In this document: positions 35,101 to 43,406 of the stretch, in pieces
How positions within the stretch are numbered: position 1 is the first letter of the stretch
How the letters are laid out: every line of letters starts with the position of its first letter
Assembly: GCA_002314145.1 (NCBI GenBank)
Contig: DCCG01000039.1
Location: 1-63,894 of the forward strand
Length of the DNA: 63,894 bases
Reading direction: 5' to 3'
DNA from: Thalassolituus sp. UBA1087
GTDB taxonomy: Bacteria > Pseudomonadota > Gammaproteobacteria > Pseudomonadales > Oceanobacteraceae
The notes under the pieces: generated by a model
What the model was told of the DNA's origin: nothing
Database searches by the model: none
Seen by the model: the letters and a program-made list of their open reading frames with translations, nothing else
Program-made: the position numbers and the translations under genes

Positions 35101-37702
35101 TCCTGAACGCTCACGTGCGGCGTTTTCCGGACGCATTATCTCAGCCATGGTGCACCCGGACGACCTGTTCCGCACCGAATCTCTGATTCAGGCGTCTATC
35201 GAAGAAGGTAAAAGCTTTTTTACCGACTACCGTATTTGTCTGGATAACGGCGAAGTGCGGCACCTGCGCTCATCCGCTCTGATTTTGAAGGACGATGAAA
35301 GCCAGACCGTCCGCCTGGTCGGTGTTAATTATGAAATCACCGACATCAAGAACAAAGACAAAGAAAATCAGCAGACGCTGTCGTTACTGGAAGCCACTCT
35401 GGAATCCACTGACAACGGTATTCTGGTGACGGATGAACACGAGCAGGTGATCCGCTGGAATGCCCAGTACCGGCATTTATGGCGCATCACCCGCGAAGAC
35501 CTGTACGGCATTGACTACCCACTGCTGGTCGAACAGGAAATTCTGCCGCAGCTGAAAGATCCGGAACGTACCCGCCGGCAGGTAAAAGAAGTGTTTAATT
35601 CACAGCATCAGGGCGTATTCGATATTCTGGAATGCTCAGACGGCCGGGTATTTGAACGCACCTCTCTGCCGATGCTGATTGATGATGCCGTGCGTGGCCG
35701 GGTCTGGAGCTACCGCGATATTACTCAGCAGAAAAAAGATGAAATCGCGCTGCTGGAAGCCAAAACCCAGGCCGAAAGTGCAGTAAAAGCGAAAAGCGAA
35801 TTTCTCGCCAGTATGAGCCATGAGATCCGCACACCCATGAATGGCGTCATCGGTATGCTGGATCTGCTGCGCACAACGCAGCTTAACAGCGAACAGAAAC
35901 ACCGCATTGAACTGGCCGCCAGCAGTGCCAATGCCCTGCTCAGCCTGATCAATGACATTCTCGATTTTTCCAAAATAGAAGCCAATAAACTGGAGCTTGA
36001 ACCGCTGCGCTTTGACCTGCTGAAAATGGCCGGTGATCTGGCAGAAAACATGGCGCAGCTGGCTCAGGCCAAACATCTGGATCTGATTCTCGATACCCAT
36101 CAGGTACCGGTACGGGAAGTGGTCGGCGATTCCGGCCGGCTGCGCCAGATACTCACCAACTTACTGGGCAACGCCATCAAATTTACCAGTCAGGGGGAAG
36201 TCAGCCTGACGCTGTCACTGACCCCTGCCGCGGTAGACCGCTGGCAACTGACCGCCACCATACAGGATACCGGTATCGGCATTCCCAAAGAGGCGACCCG
36301 GCGTCTGTTCCAGGCGTTCAGTCAGGTTGATGCCTCCACCACCCGCCGTTATGGGGGCACCGGTCTGGGGCTGGCTATTGTGCAACGTCTGTGCGACCTG
36401 ATGGACGGCGATATTCAGGTCAGCAGTGAGCCGGATAAAGGCAGCACCTTTACCGCCCGGGTCTATCTTGATGCGGCCCCGGAATCGGCGCTGGCGCGGC
36501 CACCTCGGGATATCAGCGATAAAAGCATACTGGTGGCGGACGCCAATGCGCGTCAGCGCGACAGCCTGGTGCGCCAGTTTTCACTGTGGGGGGCCCGGGC
36601 AGAAGGCGTAGCCAATGCCGAAGAGGCAGAACAGGTACTGAACAGTGGTCGTTTTGATATTGCCCTGCTTGATCTCAGTCTGCAGAAAGGTCACAAAATT
36701 ATTAACCTGGCTGCCCGGGTGACGTCCGCGGCCACAGGCAAGAGTCTGCGCATCATCCTGATGACGCCGATGGACTTTATTTCTGTGCCGGACCGGCTGC
36801 AGCGCTCCGGGATTACGGAGTACTTCCCCAAACCCGTTACCTTCAGAGACTATCTCGTTGCCCTGGATATGGCCGAAACCAGCGCCGGCGAAGAAGATAC
36901 GCCCACCGATGGCGCGACCGGCGGGCACTGGCTGCTGTTAGTGGAAGATAATGATATTAACCAGTTGGTGGCGTCAGAATTGTTAAAAGGTGCCGGCTAC
37001 CATGTTGATATCGCCAATAACGGTGTGGCAGCGCTGAACCGCCTGGCTGACACCGCTGAGCATCCGCCCTACGCCGCCATACTGATGGACTGCCAGATGC
37101 CGGAAATGGACGGTTTTGAAGCCACCCGGGCCATCCGCGCCGGAAAAGCCGGCGCCGCCGTCGCCCGGCTCCCCATCATTGCCATGACTGCCAACGCTAT
37201 GCAGGGCGACAGAGAACGCTGCCTGGACGCCGGTATGGACGACTATCTGACGAAACCGGTGCAATCAGCGCAATTATTCGCCACGCTGCTGAAATGGCTG
37301 CCTGACAAGCCCTCCGTGCCGGATACACAGACTGAAGGTACGCAACAGAGCGACACCGGACACGACATCTGGGATGAAGCCAGTGCGCTGGAACGGCTGA
37401 TGGGCGATCAGGTGTTGTTACGTCAGCTGGTTGAGATGTTCAGTGCCGAGTTTCCCCAGCGTCTGGCTGATATCAGCCGCGCCATGGACGAGCAGGACTA
37501 TGAAGAACTGCACAGCAACGCCCACAGTCTCAAAGGCGTGAGCAGCAACCTCGCCGCCACCGCACTGTACCGCCTTGCCAATCACCTGGAAGAAGCAGCC
37601 CTGAACGGGAATGAAGTCCGGTGCCGGTCGCTGATACAGGCCCTGAGCCAGGCCGGTGAGGATTTTTTCGAACATGTGCAGGATTTTATCGATCATTCAT
37701 AA
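32111..37702 (+). CDS. Giant hybrid histidine kinase (Cache-HAMP-PAS-GAF-PAS-HisKA-HATPase-REC-REC-Hpt)
   Basis: Hybrid sensor kinase of 1863 residues. Membrane spans at about 25-43 and 329-353 enclose a periplasmic Cache-type sensor. A HAMP-like segment follows. PAS domains lie at roughly 430-535, 705-820, 835-950, 960-1080 and 1090-1205 (several with PAC ends such as SGTRQDITERK), with a GAF-like domain at about 545-690. The kinase core has His1237 (MSHEIRTPMNG), N-box NLLGNAIKF and GGTGLGLAI. REC1 (1472-1590) has Asp1521 but a poorly conserved N-terminal acidic pocket (VADANA). REC2 (1607-1730) is canonical with Asp1660 (ILMDCQMPEMDG) and Lys1715. The Hpt domain has His1805 (NAHSLKG). This is a full internal phosphorelay. 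The response regulator gene 88 bp downstream is the likely partner. The signal is unknown. Confidence 0.92.
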   Translation: MTPEQRPPSTPAATRPREQSLRLRIFLPMLIVALVPLILLAAQTLRDSQNNLQRLSENQLLSASELELQAVESWLNYRLMDINYHAHGDHFVTLMDNLSHALKNSGMTPQAFVSSAQWKALSDEATGPILALSRNYLYIYDVMLADRQGNILYSIAGEASLGSNLFDGPFADTGLGHTVRYTLDTGNPMFSDLEVYSPSAGQVALWVSTPMYNNQGESPGVLIFQFYTDHLLTLAENKHTESNRYYLLNKQGATMTRFFGHDVLFGSTISNRQKYTLTPHELGRINHYTAIDGAEVAGVAREVQLAGQNWYLVSELPLAVIDQAMDTLLPNLGIVSGILAIMVVIASVLTARYLSTPISHLNTLVRRVTRNQDMVIRSDDLPCTSIREINQLSASLQYMTDMRYELNQSLSESHEQTRKALHALQDQKFALDQHAIVAITDKTGTITYVNDRFCEISGYRTDELIGNNHRILKSGNHSADYYRTMYQTLRDGKVWHGNFCNRAKDGHLYWVNTTIVPVNDASGTHYIAIRTDITDQRRMFEVLQQLNEISSGNQNVDQKVEKILLLGCRVFDTPYGFVSEQNGSEQRICHAVSPGNEIHPGTLFNASSCLLNAEDNKRRPFIYEEESEGQILDLPLLPGHRIKAAIGMIAANSDTESYVSFISTRPRRKPFSEHEKNLIELITKWISNEQENARQQENIDQQQRLLKRMSEIGRIGVWTMDLHNDNVYWSPMMYDILELPEDFTPDRKNALQFHKAGEHREHFIQFMTRAMQEGKPWDEKGLMVTASGREIWVAMQGNAEFRDGQCIRLNGSVRDIDARIRAEKAASDQVDRLNLVVESAAIGLWDWDMVNESAIFNDRWADIIGYTLEELEPVSVNTWIRFAHPDDLQESGRILSAHLHRETDHYEFECRMRHKDGHWVWVLDIGRVVEWGDNGRALRMSGTRQDITERKLAEHRLEEINRRMKLAADSANIGIWEYFPDSDTIYFDEMMCRIYGFPERSRAAFSGRIISAMVHPDDLFRTESLIQASIEEGKSFFTDYRICLDNGEVRHLRSSALILKDDESQTVRLVGVNYEITDIKNKDKENQQTLSLLEATLESTDNGILVTDEHEQVIRWNAQYRHLWRITREDLYGIDYPLLVEQEILPQLKDPERTRRQVKEVFNSQHQGVFDILECSDGRVFERTSLPMLIDDAVRGRVWSYRDITQQKKDEIALLEAKTQAESAVKAKSEFLASMSHEIRTPMNGVIGMLDLLRTTQLNSEQKHRIELAASSANALLSLINDILDFSKIEANKLELEPLRFDLLKMAGDLAENMAQLAQAKHLDLILDTHQVPVREVVGDSGRLRQILTNLLGNAIKFTSQGEVSLTLSLTPAAVDRWQLTATIQDTGIGIPKEATRRLFQAFSQVDASTTRRYGGTGLGLAIVQRLCDLMDGDIQVSSEPDKGSTFTARVYLDAAPESALARPPRDISDKSILVADANARQRDSLVRQFSLWGARAEGVANAEEAEQVLNSGRFDIALLDLSLQKGHKIINLAARVTSAATGKSLRIILMTPMDFISVPDRLQRSGITEYFPKPVTFRDYLVALDMAETSAGEEDTPTDGATGGHWLLLVEDNDINQLVASELLKGAGYHVDIANNGVAALNRLADTAEHPPYAAILMDCQMPEMDGFEATRAIRAGKAGAAVARLPIIAMTANAMQGDRERCLDAGMDDYLTKPVQSAQLFATLLKWLPDKPSVPDTQTEGTQQSDTGHDIWDEASALERLMGDQVLLRQLVEMFSAEFPQRLADISRAMDEQDYEELHSNAHSLKGVSSNLAATALYRLANHLEEAALNGNEVRCRSLIQALSQAGEDFFEHVQDFIDHS

Positions 37703-37790
37703 GTATTAATTCCGGCACATCACCACAACGACAGACTACACTCAGATTAATGCGTTAATAGCAGTCAGATCAGGCCGGAGACCCGTACTT

Positions 37791-38921
37791 ATGAGTATGC
37801 CGCACGTCATTATTGTTGATGACGCTATCGATAACAGACTCGTTCTCAGCACGCTGCTGGAAGCGGACTATCAGACCAGCGAGGCTGAATCCGGGGATCA
37901 ATGCCTTGAGCTGCTGCAGACCGACCAACCCGACCTGATACTGCTGGATATCAGCATGCCGGGCATCAGTGGCTATGACACTTGTGTGGCGATCCGCAAA
38001 AATCCCGCCACCAGCGGTATTCCGGTGATTTTCGTTTCCGCCAAAGACAGCCCTGAAGAACGCCTGGAAGGGTTCGAAGCCGGCGCAGATGATTTCCTCA
38101 CCAAGCCGATCGATGGCACGGTACTGCAGGAGAAAGTGAAATTTCATATTCAGCGCAGTATCGATAAAAAAGAAGCGCTGAAACAATCCCGCGAAGCCAT
38201 GAACGTTGCCATGGAAGCCATGACCAGTTCCAGTGAACTGGGGCAGCTGATACAACTGCTGCGGGCCGTGCATCAGATTGAACAACAGCAACCGCTGGCG
38301 GACACCATCCGCAACTCGATAGGGTCGTTTAACCTTTCCTGCTGCGTCATGATCCGTGCCGGCGGCGATATTTATTCCGGCTGCGAACGCGGTTCCCTGG
38401 AAGCCTCCCTGATGGAAAAATTCCACGCTTCCGGCCAGAGAATGACCCATCTGGGCAACCGTACTTTAATTGACAGCGCCAGCGTGGTCACCCTGATCAA
38501 AAATATGCCGGTGGACGAAGAAACCCGCTACGGACGATTCAAAGATTTGCTAGTCATGATTACCGATGTGGCCAGTGACCGGGCAGTCGCCATTGAAGCC
38601 GGCCATACGCTGGAAATGAAACAACAGCGCATCGTCATGCTGAAAAAAATCATTAGTCTTGCTGAGGACTGCGTGACCCGCTCAGGCCGGGATATTGATG
38701 AATTTTCCAGCAGCCTGATGAATGCCATCCGCGATATGATCAATGCGCAGGACGACCTGCTGCATAAACTGGGTCTGGACGATGATCAGGAAGATAAACT
38801 GCGTCGCCTGGCCAATATCACTACGGATCGCATTGAACAGGCTTCCGGTCGTTCCGAAGAATTGGGAGCCAGCCTGCAACACTTGGTGGATGTGCTGAAA
38901 GAGCTGTTAAAACGTCAGTAA
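37791..38921 (+). CDS. Response regulator with unrecognised C-terminal domain
   Basis: Protein of 376 residues with a canonical receiver (1-120; Asp53 in LILLDISMPGISGYD, Lys near 103 in FLTKPI). The rest has no DNA-binding or GGDEF motif. Residues about 130-260 include a stretch (SIGSFNLSCCVMIRAGGDIYSG) resembling small GAF-like segments; residues 270-376 are strongly helical and probably coiled (MLKKIISLAEDCVTRSGRDIDEFSSSLMNAIRDM). It likely acts by protein-protein contact downstream of the adjacent hybrid kinase. Start ATG 37791. Confidence 0.85.
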   Translation: MSMPHVIIVDDAIDNRLVLSTLLEADYQTSEAESGDQCLELLQTDQPDLILLDISMPGISGYDTCVAIRKNPATSGIPVIFVSAKDSPEERLEGFEAGADDFLTKPIDGTVLQEKVKFHIQRSIDKKEALKQSREAMNVAMEAMTSSSELGQLIQLLRAVHQIEQQQPLADTIRNSIGSFNLSCCVMIRAGGDIYSGCERGSLEASLMEKFHASGQRMTHLGNRTLIDSASVVTLIKNMPVDEETRYGRFKDLLVMITDVASDRAVAIEAGHTLEMKQQRIVMLKKIISLAEDCVTRSGRDIDEFSSSLMNAIRDMINAQDDLLHKLGLDDDQEDKLRRLANITTDRIEQASGRSEELGASLQHLVDVLKELLKRQ

Positions 38922-38930
38922 CCCGGCAGC

Positions 38931-39977
38931 TTACGATTGCTTCAGCCAGTCATACCAGCCATCCGCAAACAGGACCGCCGGCTGACGCTGGCCGCTGTCT
39001 GAAGCGCAATAATTACCCCTGAATTGCCGGATGATGTCCGCTGCGGCGGACATATCACCTGCAGGATAACGGTACTCATCAGCATACTGTTCGCGATAAC
39101 AGAGCGCATCGGGCACCACGGGAAGCGCACCGGCACTGACGGCTTCCTGCACGGATAAGCCCTGAAATTCATGGATTGCCGTGCTGACGACAAATTCAGA
39201 TTGCCCCAGCCAGTATTCGTATTCACCGCGGCCGACCATGCCATCAGCAACAATAAGGTGAGGGAATTCTTTGCGTATTGCGCCCAGCACTGGAGGTATT
39301 TTTTCTGCCCGGGCTCCTAACAGCGCCACAGAAATATTAACGTCTTTTTCCTTCAGGATATGCAGCAGCTGCAAAAACAGTTCCGGCTTTTTATCGTATT
39401 CCCAGCGGTGATTCCACAGAATCAGGCCAGGTATTTTTTCGCCGCCAGCCACTGTTTTTACCGGCACAGATAAAAGCCGGCATTTTTCTGCCAGCCTCTC
39501 AGCCAGCCCTGCGGGCTTACAGTCGGGCAGCTGTTTTAATAAGGCATCCACTCCCGCCAGGAAGGTCCGGCGATTAAAGTCTGAGTTAAATAAACACTCC
39601 TGCGCTGCCAACGCCCCATACAGCTGAACCATTTGTGGATCGACAGAATCGTGCTGCCCTTCTGCGCGGGGATAAGCGAACTGATTTTCATGAAAATAAT
39701 AACTCACCGGCACGGACGCCAGCGACGGATAAAGGCCTTTTATGGTGGCGATGTCCACCATGGAGGTCGCCAGAATCTTTTGCGGCTGCCAGTCTTTCAG
39801 TAACAAAGCCAACTGATCCAGCCAGCTCAGCGGATTACCACGGATGCGCCAGCGGAAATAACGCCCGGGCAGCTCCAGTACCTGCCAGTCGGCATCCAGA
39901 TTATTCACCAGCCAGTTTACCCAGCTGGCATGGCTGTCCGAGCAATAAGCAGACAACAACAGAATGCGTTTTTTCAT
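38931..39977 (-). CDS. tRNA-queuosine alpha-mannosyltransferase-like glycosyltransferase
   Basis: GT-B glycosyltransferase of 348 residues resembling QTMAN/GTDC1 proteins (N-terminal DUF3524 domain), which in vertebrates add mannose to queuosine in tRNA-Asp. Diagnostic stretches are LLLSAYCSDSHASWVNWLVN at the N-terminus, LELPGRYFRWRIRGNPL, SYYFHENQFAYP, LWNHRWEYDKKPELF and HEFQGLSVQEAVSAGALPVVP (donor-site glutamate region). Start is ATG 39977, overlapping the hipA stop by 4 nt (ATGA). It is thus translationally coupled to hipBA, an unusual place for an RNA-modification enzyme. That the bacterial enzyme acts on queuosine is inferred from family resemblance. Confidence 0.85.
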   Translation of the reverse strand: MKKRILLLSAYCSDSHASWVNWLVNNLDADWQVLELPGRYFRWRIRGNPLSWLDQLALLLKDWQPQKILATSMVDIATIKGLYPSLASVPVSYYFHENQFAYPRAEGQHDSVDPQMVQLYGALAAQECLFNSDFNRRTFLAGVDALLKQLPDCKPAGLAERLAEKCRLLSVPVKTVAGGEKIPGLILWNHRWEYDKKPELFLQLLHILKEKDVNISVALLGARAEKIPPVLGAIRKEFPHLIVADGMVGRGEYEYWLGQSEFVVSTAIHEFQGLSVQEAVSAGALPVVPDALCYREQYADEYRYPAGDMSAAADIIRQFRGNYCASDSGQRQPAVLFADGWYDWLKQS

Positions 39978-41302
39978 AATGACAGACGCAGATTGGCAGT
40001 AATTTCCTGCACCAGAGAATCCGGCACCCCCTGCGCTTTTGCCAGCACAGGCCAACGCGATACCTGATGCGTTATTTCATCAATAACATCATTCAGTTTT
40101 TTACGGCTGAACAGCGGGCTGAGTGGTTCTAATGAATAAATGTCTTCGCGGCGGAAGTGATCACGTTTGCCATTCAGACTCATCCAGTGACTGTTCACCC
40201 ACGGGCTGCCCGGTTTATAGCTGTAGGCCAGATCGTAAGCCGGAGCCAGTGACCATTGATTATCCCGCAACAGAAAGGCCAGATTCTTGGCATGATCATC
40301 ATGGTTACGGGCAACAATATTAAACACCATACGACGCAGAAGCTGTTCCGCTTCCCGGCCACTCAGTTTTAACTGGCGCGCCAGTGCAAACACCTCCGCG
40401 CAGGAAAAACTGCCCGGCTGTTTGTAATCCACATGAGCCAGGCCATTCAGCGTCAGCATGTGAATTTTATCATTCCCACGACGGTCAAAACGCTGTGTTA
40501 AAAAATGCCGCCGTTCCCCTTCCTGCAACAGATGGCAGGGCATCATATCGATACCGCAGGCCCGGGCCATCTGTGCATACACATACTCCATGGCACCATA
40601 GCCCATAGGGTCGCCAAAGGTTTCCTGATTCTGATTATGCTCACTGACGCCATCGAACTTCATCAGATAATGGGTAAACCCGTCGGGTACATCCGTCTGA
40701 CCGGATCGGGCCTGAGTAAAATCTTCATTAAAAGCCAGTACCGCTTTTGGCCGCGCGCCGCCGGCACTCATCCCCACGGATAACAGCGCCAGCATGGCTT
40801 CTTTGTCATCACTGCCATGCTGATCCAGTGCAACGTTAAAATTGCTGCGCTGATCAAGAATATCCTGCGCCATTGCCACCAGCGATTCGATTTCCACCTG
40901 CTGGGAAGCATTCAGACTCTTTAACCGTGTCGCGGGGGCAAACTCCAGCGCGCCCATGGCACGCCTGCCGGTATACTGCAGACGCTGCAGCGGTGTGATG
41001 TCCTGTGGCCGCTTACCCCGGCTGGCCACCCAGGCATTTAATACCGCATTGCCGAAATCGTCCGGCAGTGAATCGGCAATCAACCCCGGCAGCCCTTTAA
41101 AGGTGGCAAAGTTCAGTTGTGGAAAGCTGAATATCTGTGAAGACAACGGCATGGTCAGAGGCGCCAGCTCGATTCCTGTGCGGATAAAGGACGGTTCATA
41201 TTCAAAGGCACCCAGGCCACGGGTGCTATCAAAACTGACAGCACCCACCTCATGGCGCTGGCCTGCCCCCACATACTGAACACGGATGACTTCCATCACC
41301 AT
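39974..41302 (-). CDS. hipA: HipA-family serine/threonine kinase toxin
   Basis: HipA-type kinase of 442 residues. E. coli HipA phosphorylates glutamyl-tRNA synthetase and halts growth. The N-terminal HipA_N domain holds IFSFPQLNFATFKGLPGLIADSLPDDFGNAVL. The kinase core has GGARPKAVLAF (ATP loop), HYLMKFD, HFLTQRFDRRG and the catalytic segment RNHDDHAKN (332-340) with the catalytic Asp and metal-binding Asn. All catalytic residues appear intact. Start ATG 41302, with GGAG 10 nt upstream, overlaps the end of hipB by 7 nt; an alternative ATG is at 41296. It forms an operon hipB-hipA-glycosyltransferase. Confidence 0.93.
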   Translation of the reverse strand: MVMEVIRVQYVGAGQRHEVGAVSFDSTRGLGAFEYEPSFIRTGIELAPLTMPLSSQIFSFPQLNFATFKGLPGLIADSLPDDFGNAVLNAWVASRGKRPQDITPLQRLQYTGRRAMGALEFAPATRLKSLNASQQVEIESLVAMAQDILDQRSNFNVALDQHGSDDKEAMLALLSVGMSAGGARPKAVLAFNEDFTQARSGQTDVPDGFTHYLMKFDGVSEHNQNQETFGDPMGYGAMEYVYAQMARACGIDMMPCHLLQEGERRHFLTQRFDRRGNDKIHMLTLNGLAHVDYKQPGSFSCAEVFALARQLKLSGREAEQLLRRMVFNIVARNHDDHAKNLAFLLRDNQWSLAPAYDLAYSYKPGSPWVNSHWMSLNGKRDHFRREDIYSLEPLSPLFSRKKLNDVIDEITHQVSRWPVLAKAQGVPDSLVQEITANLRLSL

Positions 41303-41676
41303 GAGTCATCTTCTCCGGACATCGGGTCGTTGTCAGACTCTTTACGGCTGCCGGACGCACGCTGCCGGCGCTTACCCTGCAGCTTCGCTAACTGCAGCGG
41401 CGAGACCGGCGCCGGTGGCAGAAACTGATCCAGCTGAGCAGTCAGCCGCAATGCCTGCAGGATAGCCACCAGCACTTCCAGCTGTACCTTGCCTTTTTCG
41501 GCATTCAGCACGGCTTTGCGGCTCACGCCGGCTTGTTCCGCAACGTCAGTCTGGGTCAGGTCCTGATTGAGGCGGGCCTGCTTCAGACGCTCACCCAGCG
41601 TCTCACAAACGGCTGCCGGTGATTGTTGGGCAAAATCAGCAGCACGGTCAGCAAGACCGTCAGCAACACCATTCAT
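41296..41676 (-). CDS. hipB: HipB-like HTH antitoxin
   Basis: Xre-family DNA-binding protein of about 126 residues. The HTH domain (about 30-85) reads LGERLKQARLNQDLTQTDVAEQAGVSRKAVLNAEKG. The C-terminal tail is basic then acidic and probably disordered. It should neutralise HipA and repress the operon. ATG 41676 is taken as start; a GTG at 41688 is possible. The gene lies next to an AT-rich region with inverted repeats and overlaps hipA. Confidence 0.9.
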   Translation of the reverse strand: MNGVADGLADRAADFAQQSPAAVCETLGERLKQARLNQDLTQTDVAEQAGVSRKAVLNAEKGKVQLEVLVAILQALRLTAQLDQFLPPAPVSPLQLAKLQGKRRQRASGSRKESDNDPMSGEDDSW

Positions 41677-41712
41677 AAAGACATCCACAATGTTACACTT
41701 TTAGCACTTTAT

Positions 41713-41846
41713 AGGATTTAAGCTCAGTTAAATCCTTTTTCCTGCACATTATACTAACATTAAAAAATAAACAAAGACCTATAATGTTCCAATAAAGCAA
41801 CTTAAAAACAAAAATTAGGCATAAAGTTCCGAAAAAAGGACTTTAT
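41713..41846. promoter_or_regulatory. AT-rich hipBA promoter region with two inverted repeats
   Basis: AGGATTTAA (41713-41721) pairs with TTAAATCCT (41728-41736) as a perfect 9-bp inverted repeat. ATAAAGT (41821-41827) pairs with ACTTTAT (41840-41846), with TCC/GGA next to the arms. The region from 41700 to 41880 is far more AT-rich than its surroundings. HipB operators in E. coli have the pattern TATCC-N8-GGATA; these are similar in spirit but not identical. Confidence 0.55.
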
Positions 41847-41936
41847 AAGAATATCTAAAAATAACGGTATTATTATACAGCACCACCCAGGTGCCGGCCG
41901 CATGGCAGGAAACACCCGGGGGTTTAAGGCAGGTCA

Positions 41937-43286
41937 TCAGGCCAGTGGAGAGGCCCAGAGGTCGTATTCGTCGGCATGCTCAATGGTGACTTCAATAAAA
42001 TCCCCGGGCTGGCAATCAAAGAAGTCATTCAGATACACCATGCCATCAATGTTCGGGGCATCTCCTGAGGTCCGGGCAATAGCCCCCTCTTCGTCCACTT
42101 CATCCACCAGCACTGTCATACGGGTACCTATCTTACGCTGCAGCTTGCGGGTACTGATAGCCTGCTGCGCCTGCATAAAACGGTCAAAACGTTCCTGCTG
42201 GATCTCCTCCGGCACATGGTCCGGCAGATCGTTAGCTTTCGCACCTTCTACCGGGCTGTATTTAAAGCAGCCGACACGATCCAGTTCGGCTTCTTCCAGC
42301 CAGTCCAGCAGCAGCTGGAAGTCTTCTTCCGTTTCACCGGGGAAACCAACCACGAAAGTAGAACGGATCACCAGCTCAGGCACGGCTTCACGCCATTTTT
42401 TGATGCGCTCCAGGGTGTTTTCCGCATGCGCAGGACGCTTCATCAGCTTAAGAATGCGCGGGCTGGCGTGCTGAAACGGGATATCCAGATACGGCAGGAT
42501 TTTACCCCCGGCCATTAACGGCAGAATATCGTCCACGCTCGGATACGGATACACATAGTGCAGACGTACCCAGACGCCCATCTCACCCAGCTCTTTGCAC
42601 AGATCGTAGAGTTTGGTCTTAACCGGTTTGCCGTCCCAGAAACCGGTACGGTATTTCGTATCCACGCCGTAGGCTGAGGTGTCCTGAGAGATCACCAGCA
42701 GCTCTTTGGTACCGGCGGCAACTAAACGTTTGGCTTCGTCCAGCACATCTCCGACAGGACGACTGACGTGTTTGCCACGCATATCCGGGATAATGCAGAA
42801 GGTACAGCTGTGGTTACAGCCTTCGGAGATTTTCAGGTAAGAATAATGACGCGGTGTCAGCTTCACACCTTCCGGCGGTACCGGCACCAGATCGATAAAG
42901 GGATCGTGTTCTTTATCCACCGGCGGGACCCATTCATGCACCGCGCCCATCACCTCTTCATAGGCCTGCGGGCCGGTAACCGCCAGAATGCCCGGGTTGA
43001 GCTCTTTGATGGTTTCCGCATCTTTGCCTTTGCCCATACAACCAGTGACGATGACCTTGCCGTTCTCCGTCATGGCTTCTTTGATGGCATCCAGCGATTC
43101 CTGTTTGGCGGCGTCGATAAAGCCACAGGTATTGACCACCACCACATCGGCGTTGTCATAGCTGTTGACCACGTCATAACCGTCCAGACGCAACTGGGTC
43201 AGGATTTTTTCAGAATCCACCAGTGCTTTCGGGCAACCAAGGGACACAAAACCGACTTTACCGCCGGACACATTGCCATCGGACAT
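41937..43286 (-). CDS. rimO: Ribosomal protein uS12 methylthiotransferase
   Basis: Radical-SAM methylthiotransferase of 449 residues that modifies Asp88 of ribosomal protein uS12. The N-terminal UPF0004 domain carries the auxiliary-cluster cysteines (SLGCPKALVDSE, VNTCGFID, TGCMGKG). The radical-SAM motif CNHSCTFC binds the second cluster. A TRAM domain closes the protein (RMTVLVDEVDEEGAIARTSGDAPNIDGMVYL). DAPNIDG distinguishes RimO from MiaB. Start ATG 43286 has GAGG 8 nt upstream; the frame extends two codons to a TTG. Confidence 0.96.
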   Translation of the reverse strand: MSDGNVSGGKVGFVSLGCPKALVDSEKILTQLRLDGYDVVNSYDNADVVVVNTCGFIDAAKQESLDAIKEAMTENGKVIVTGCMGKGKDAETIKELNPGILAVTGPQAYEEVMGAVHEWVPPVDKEHDPFIDLVPVPPEGVKLTPRHYSYLKISEGCNHSCTFCIIPDMRGKHVSRPVGDVLDEAKRLVAAGTKELLVISQDTSAYGVDTKYRTGFWDGKPVKTKLYDLCKELGEMGVWVRLHYVYPYPSVDDILPLMAGGKILPYLDIPFQHASPRILKLMKRPAHAENTLERIKKWREAVPELVIRSTFVVGFPGETEEDFQLLLDWLEEAELDRVGCFKYSPVEGAKANDLPDHVPEEIQQERFDRFMQAQQAISTRKLQRKIGTRMTVLVDEVDEEGAIARTSGDAPNIDGMVYLNDFFDCQPGDFIEVTIEHADEYDLWASPLA

Positions 43287-43406
43287 ATTCAAACCTCACG
43301 GGAGTGGCTGCCGGTCTGACGCCGGCAGTCCGGAAATACAGAAGAAATTGGCGGCGATTGTACAGAATACGGCTGCCGGAGTCATGGTGACTGATCCCCC
43401 GGCCGC

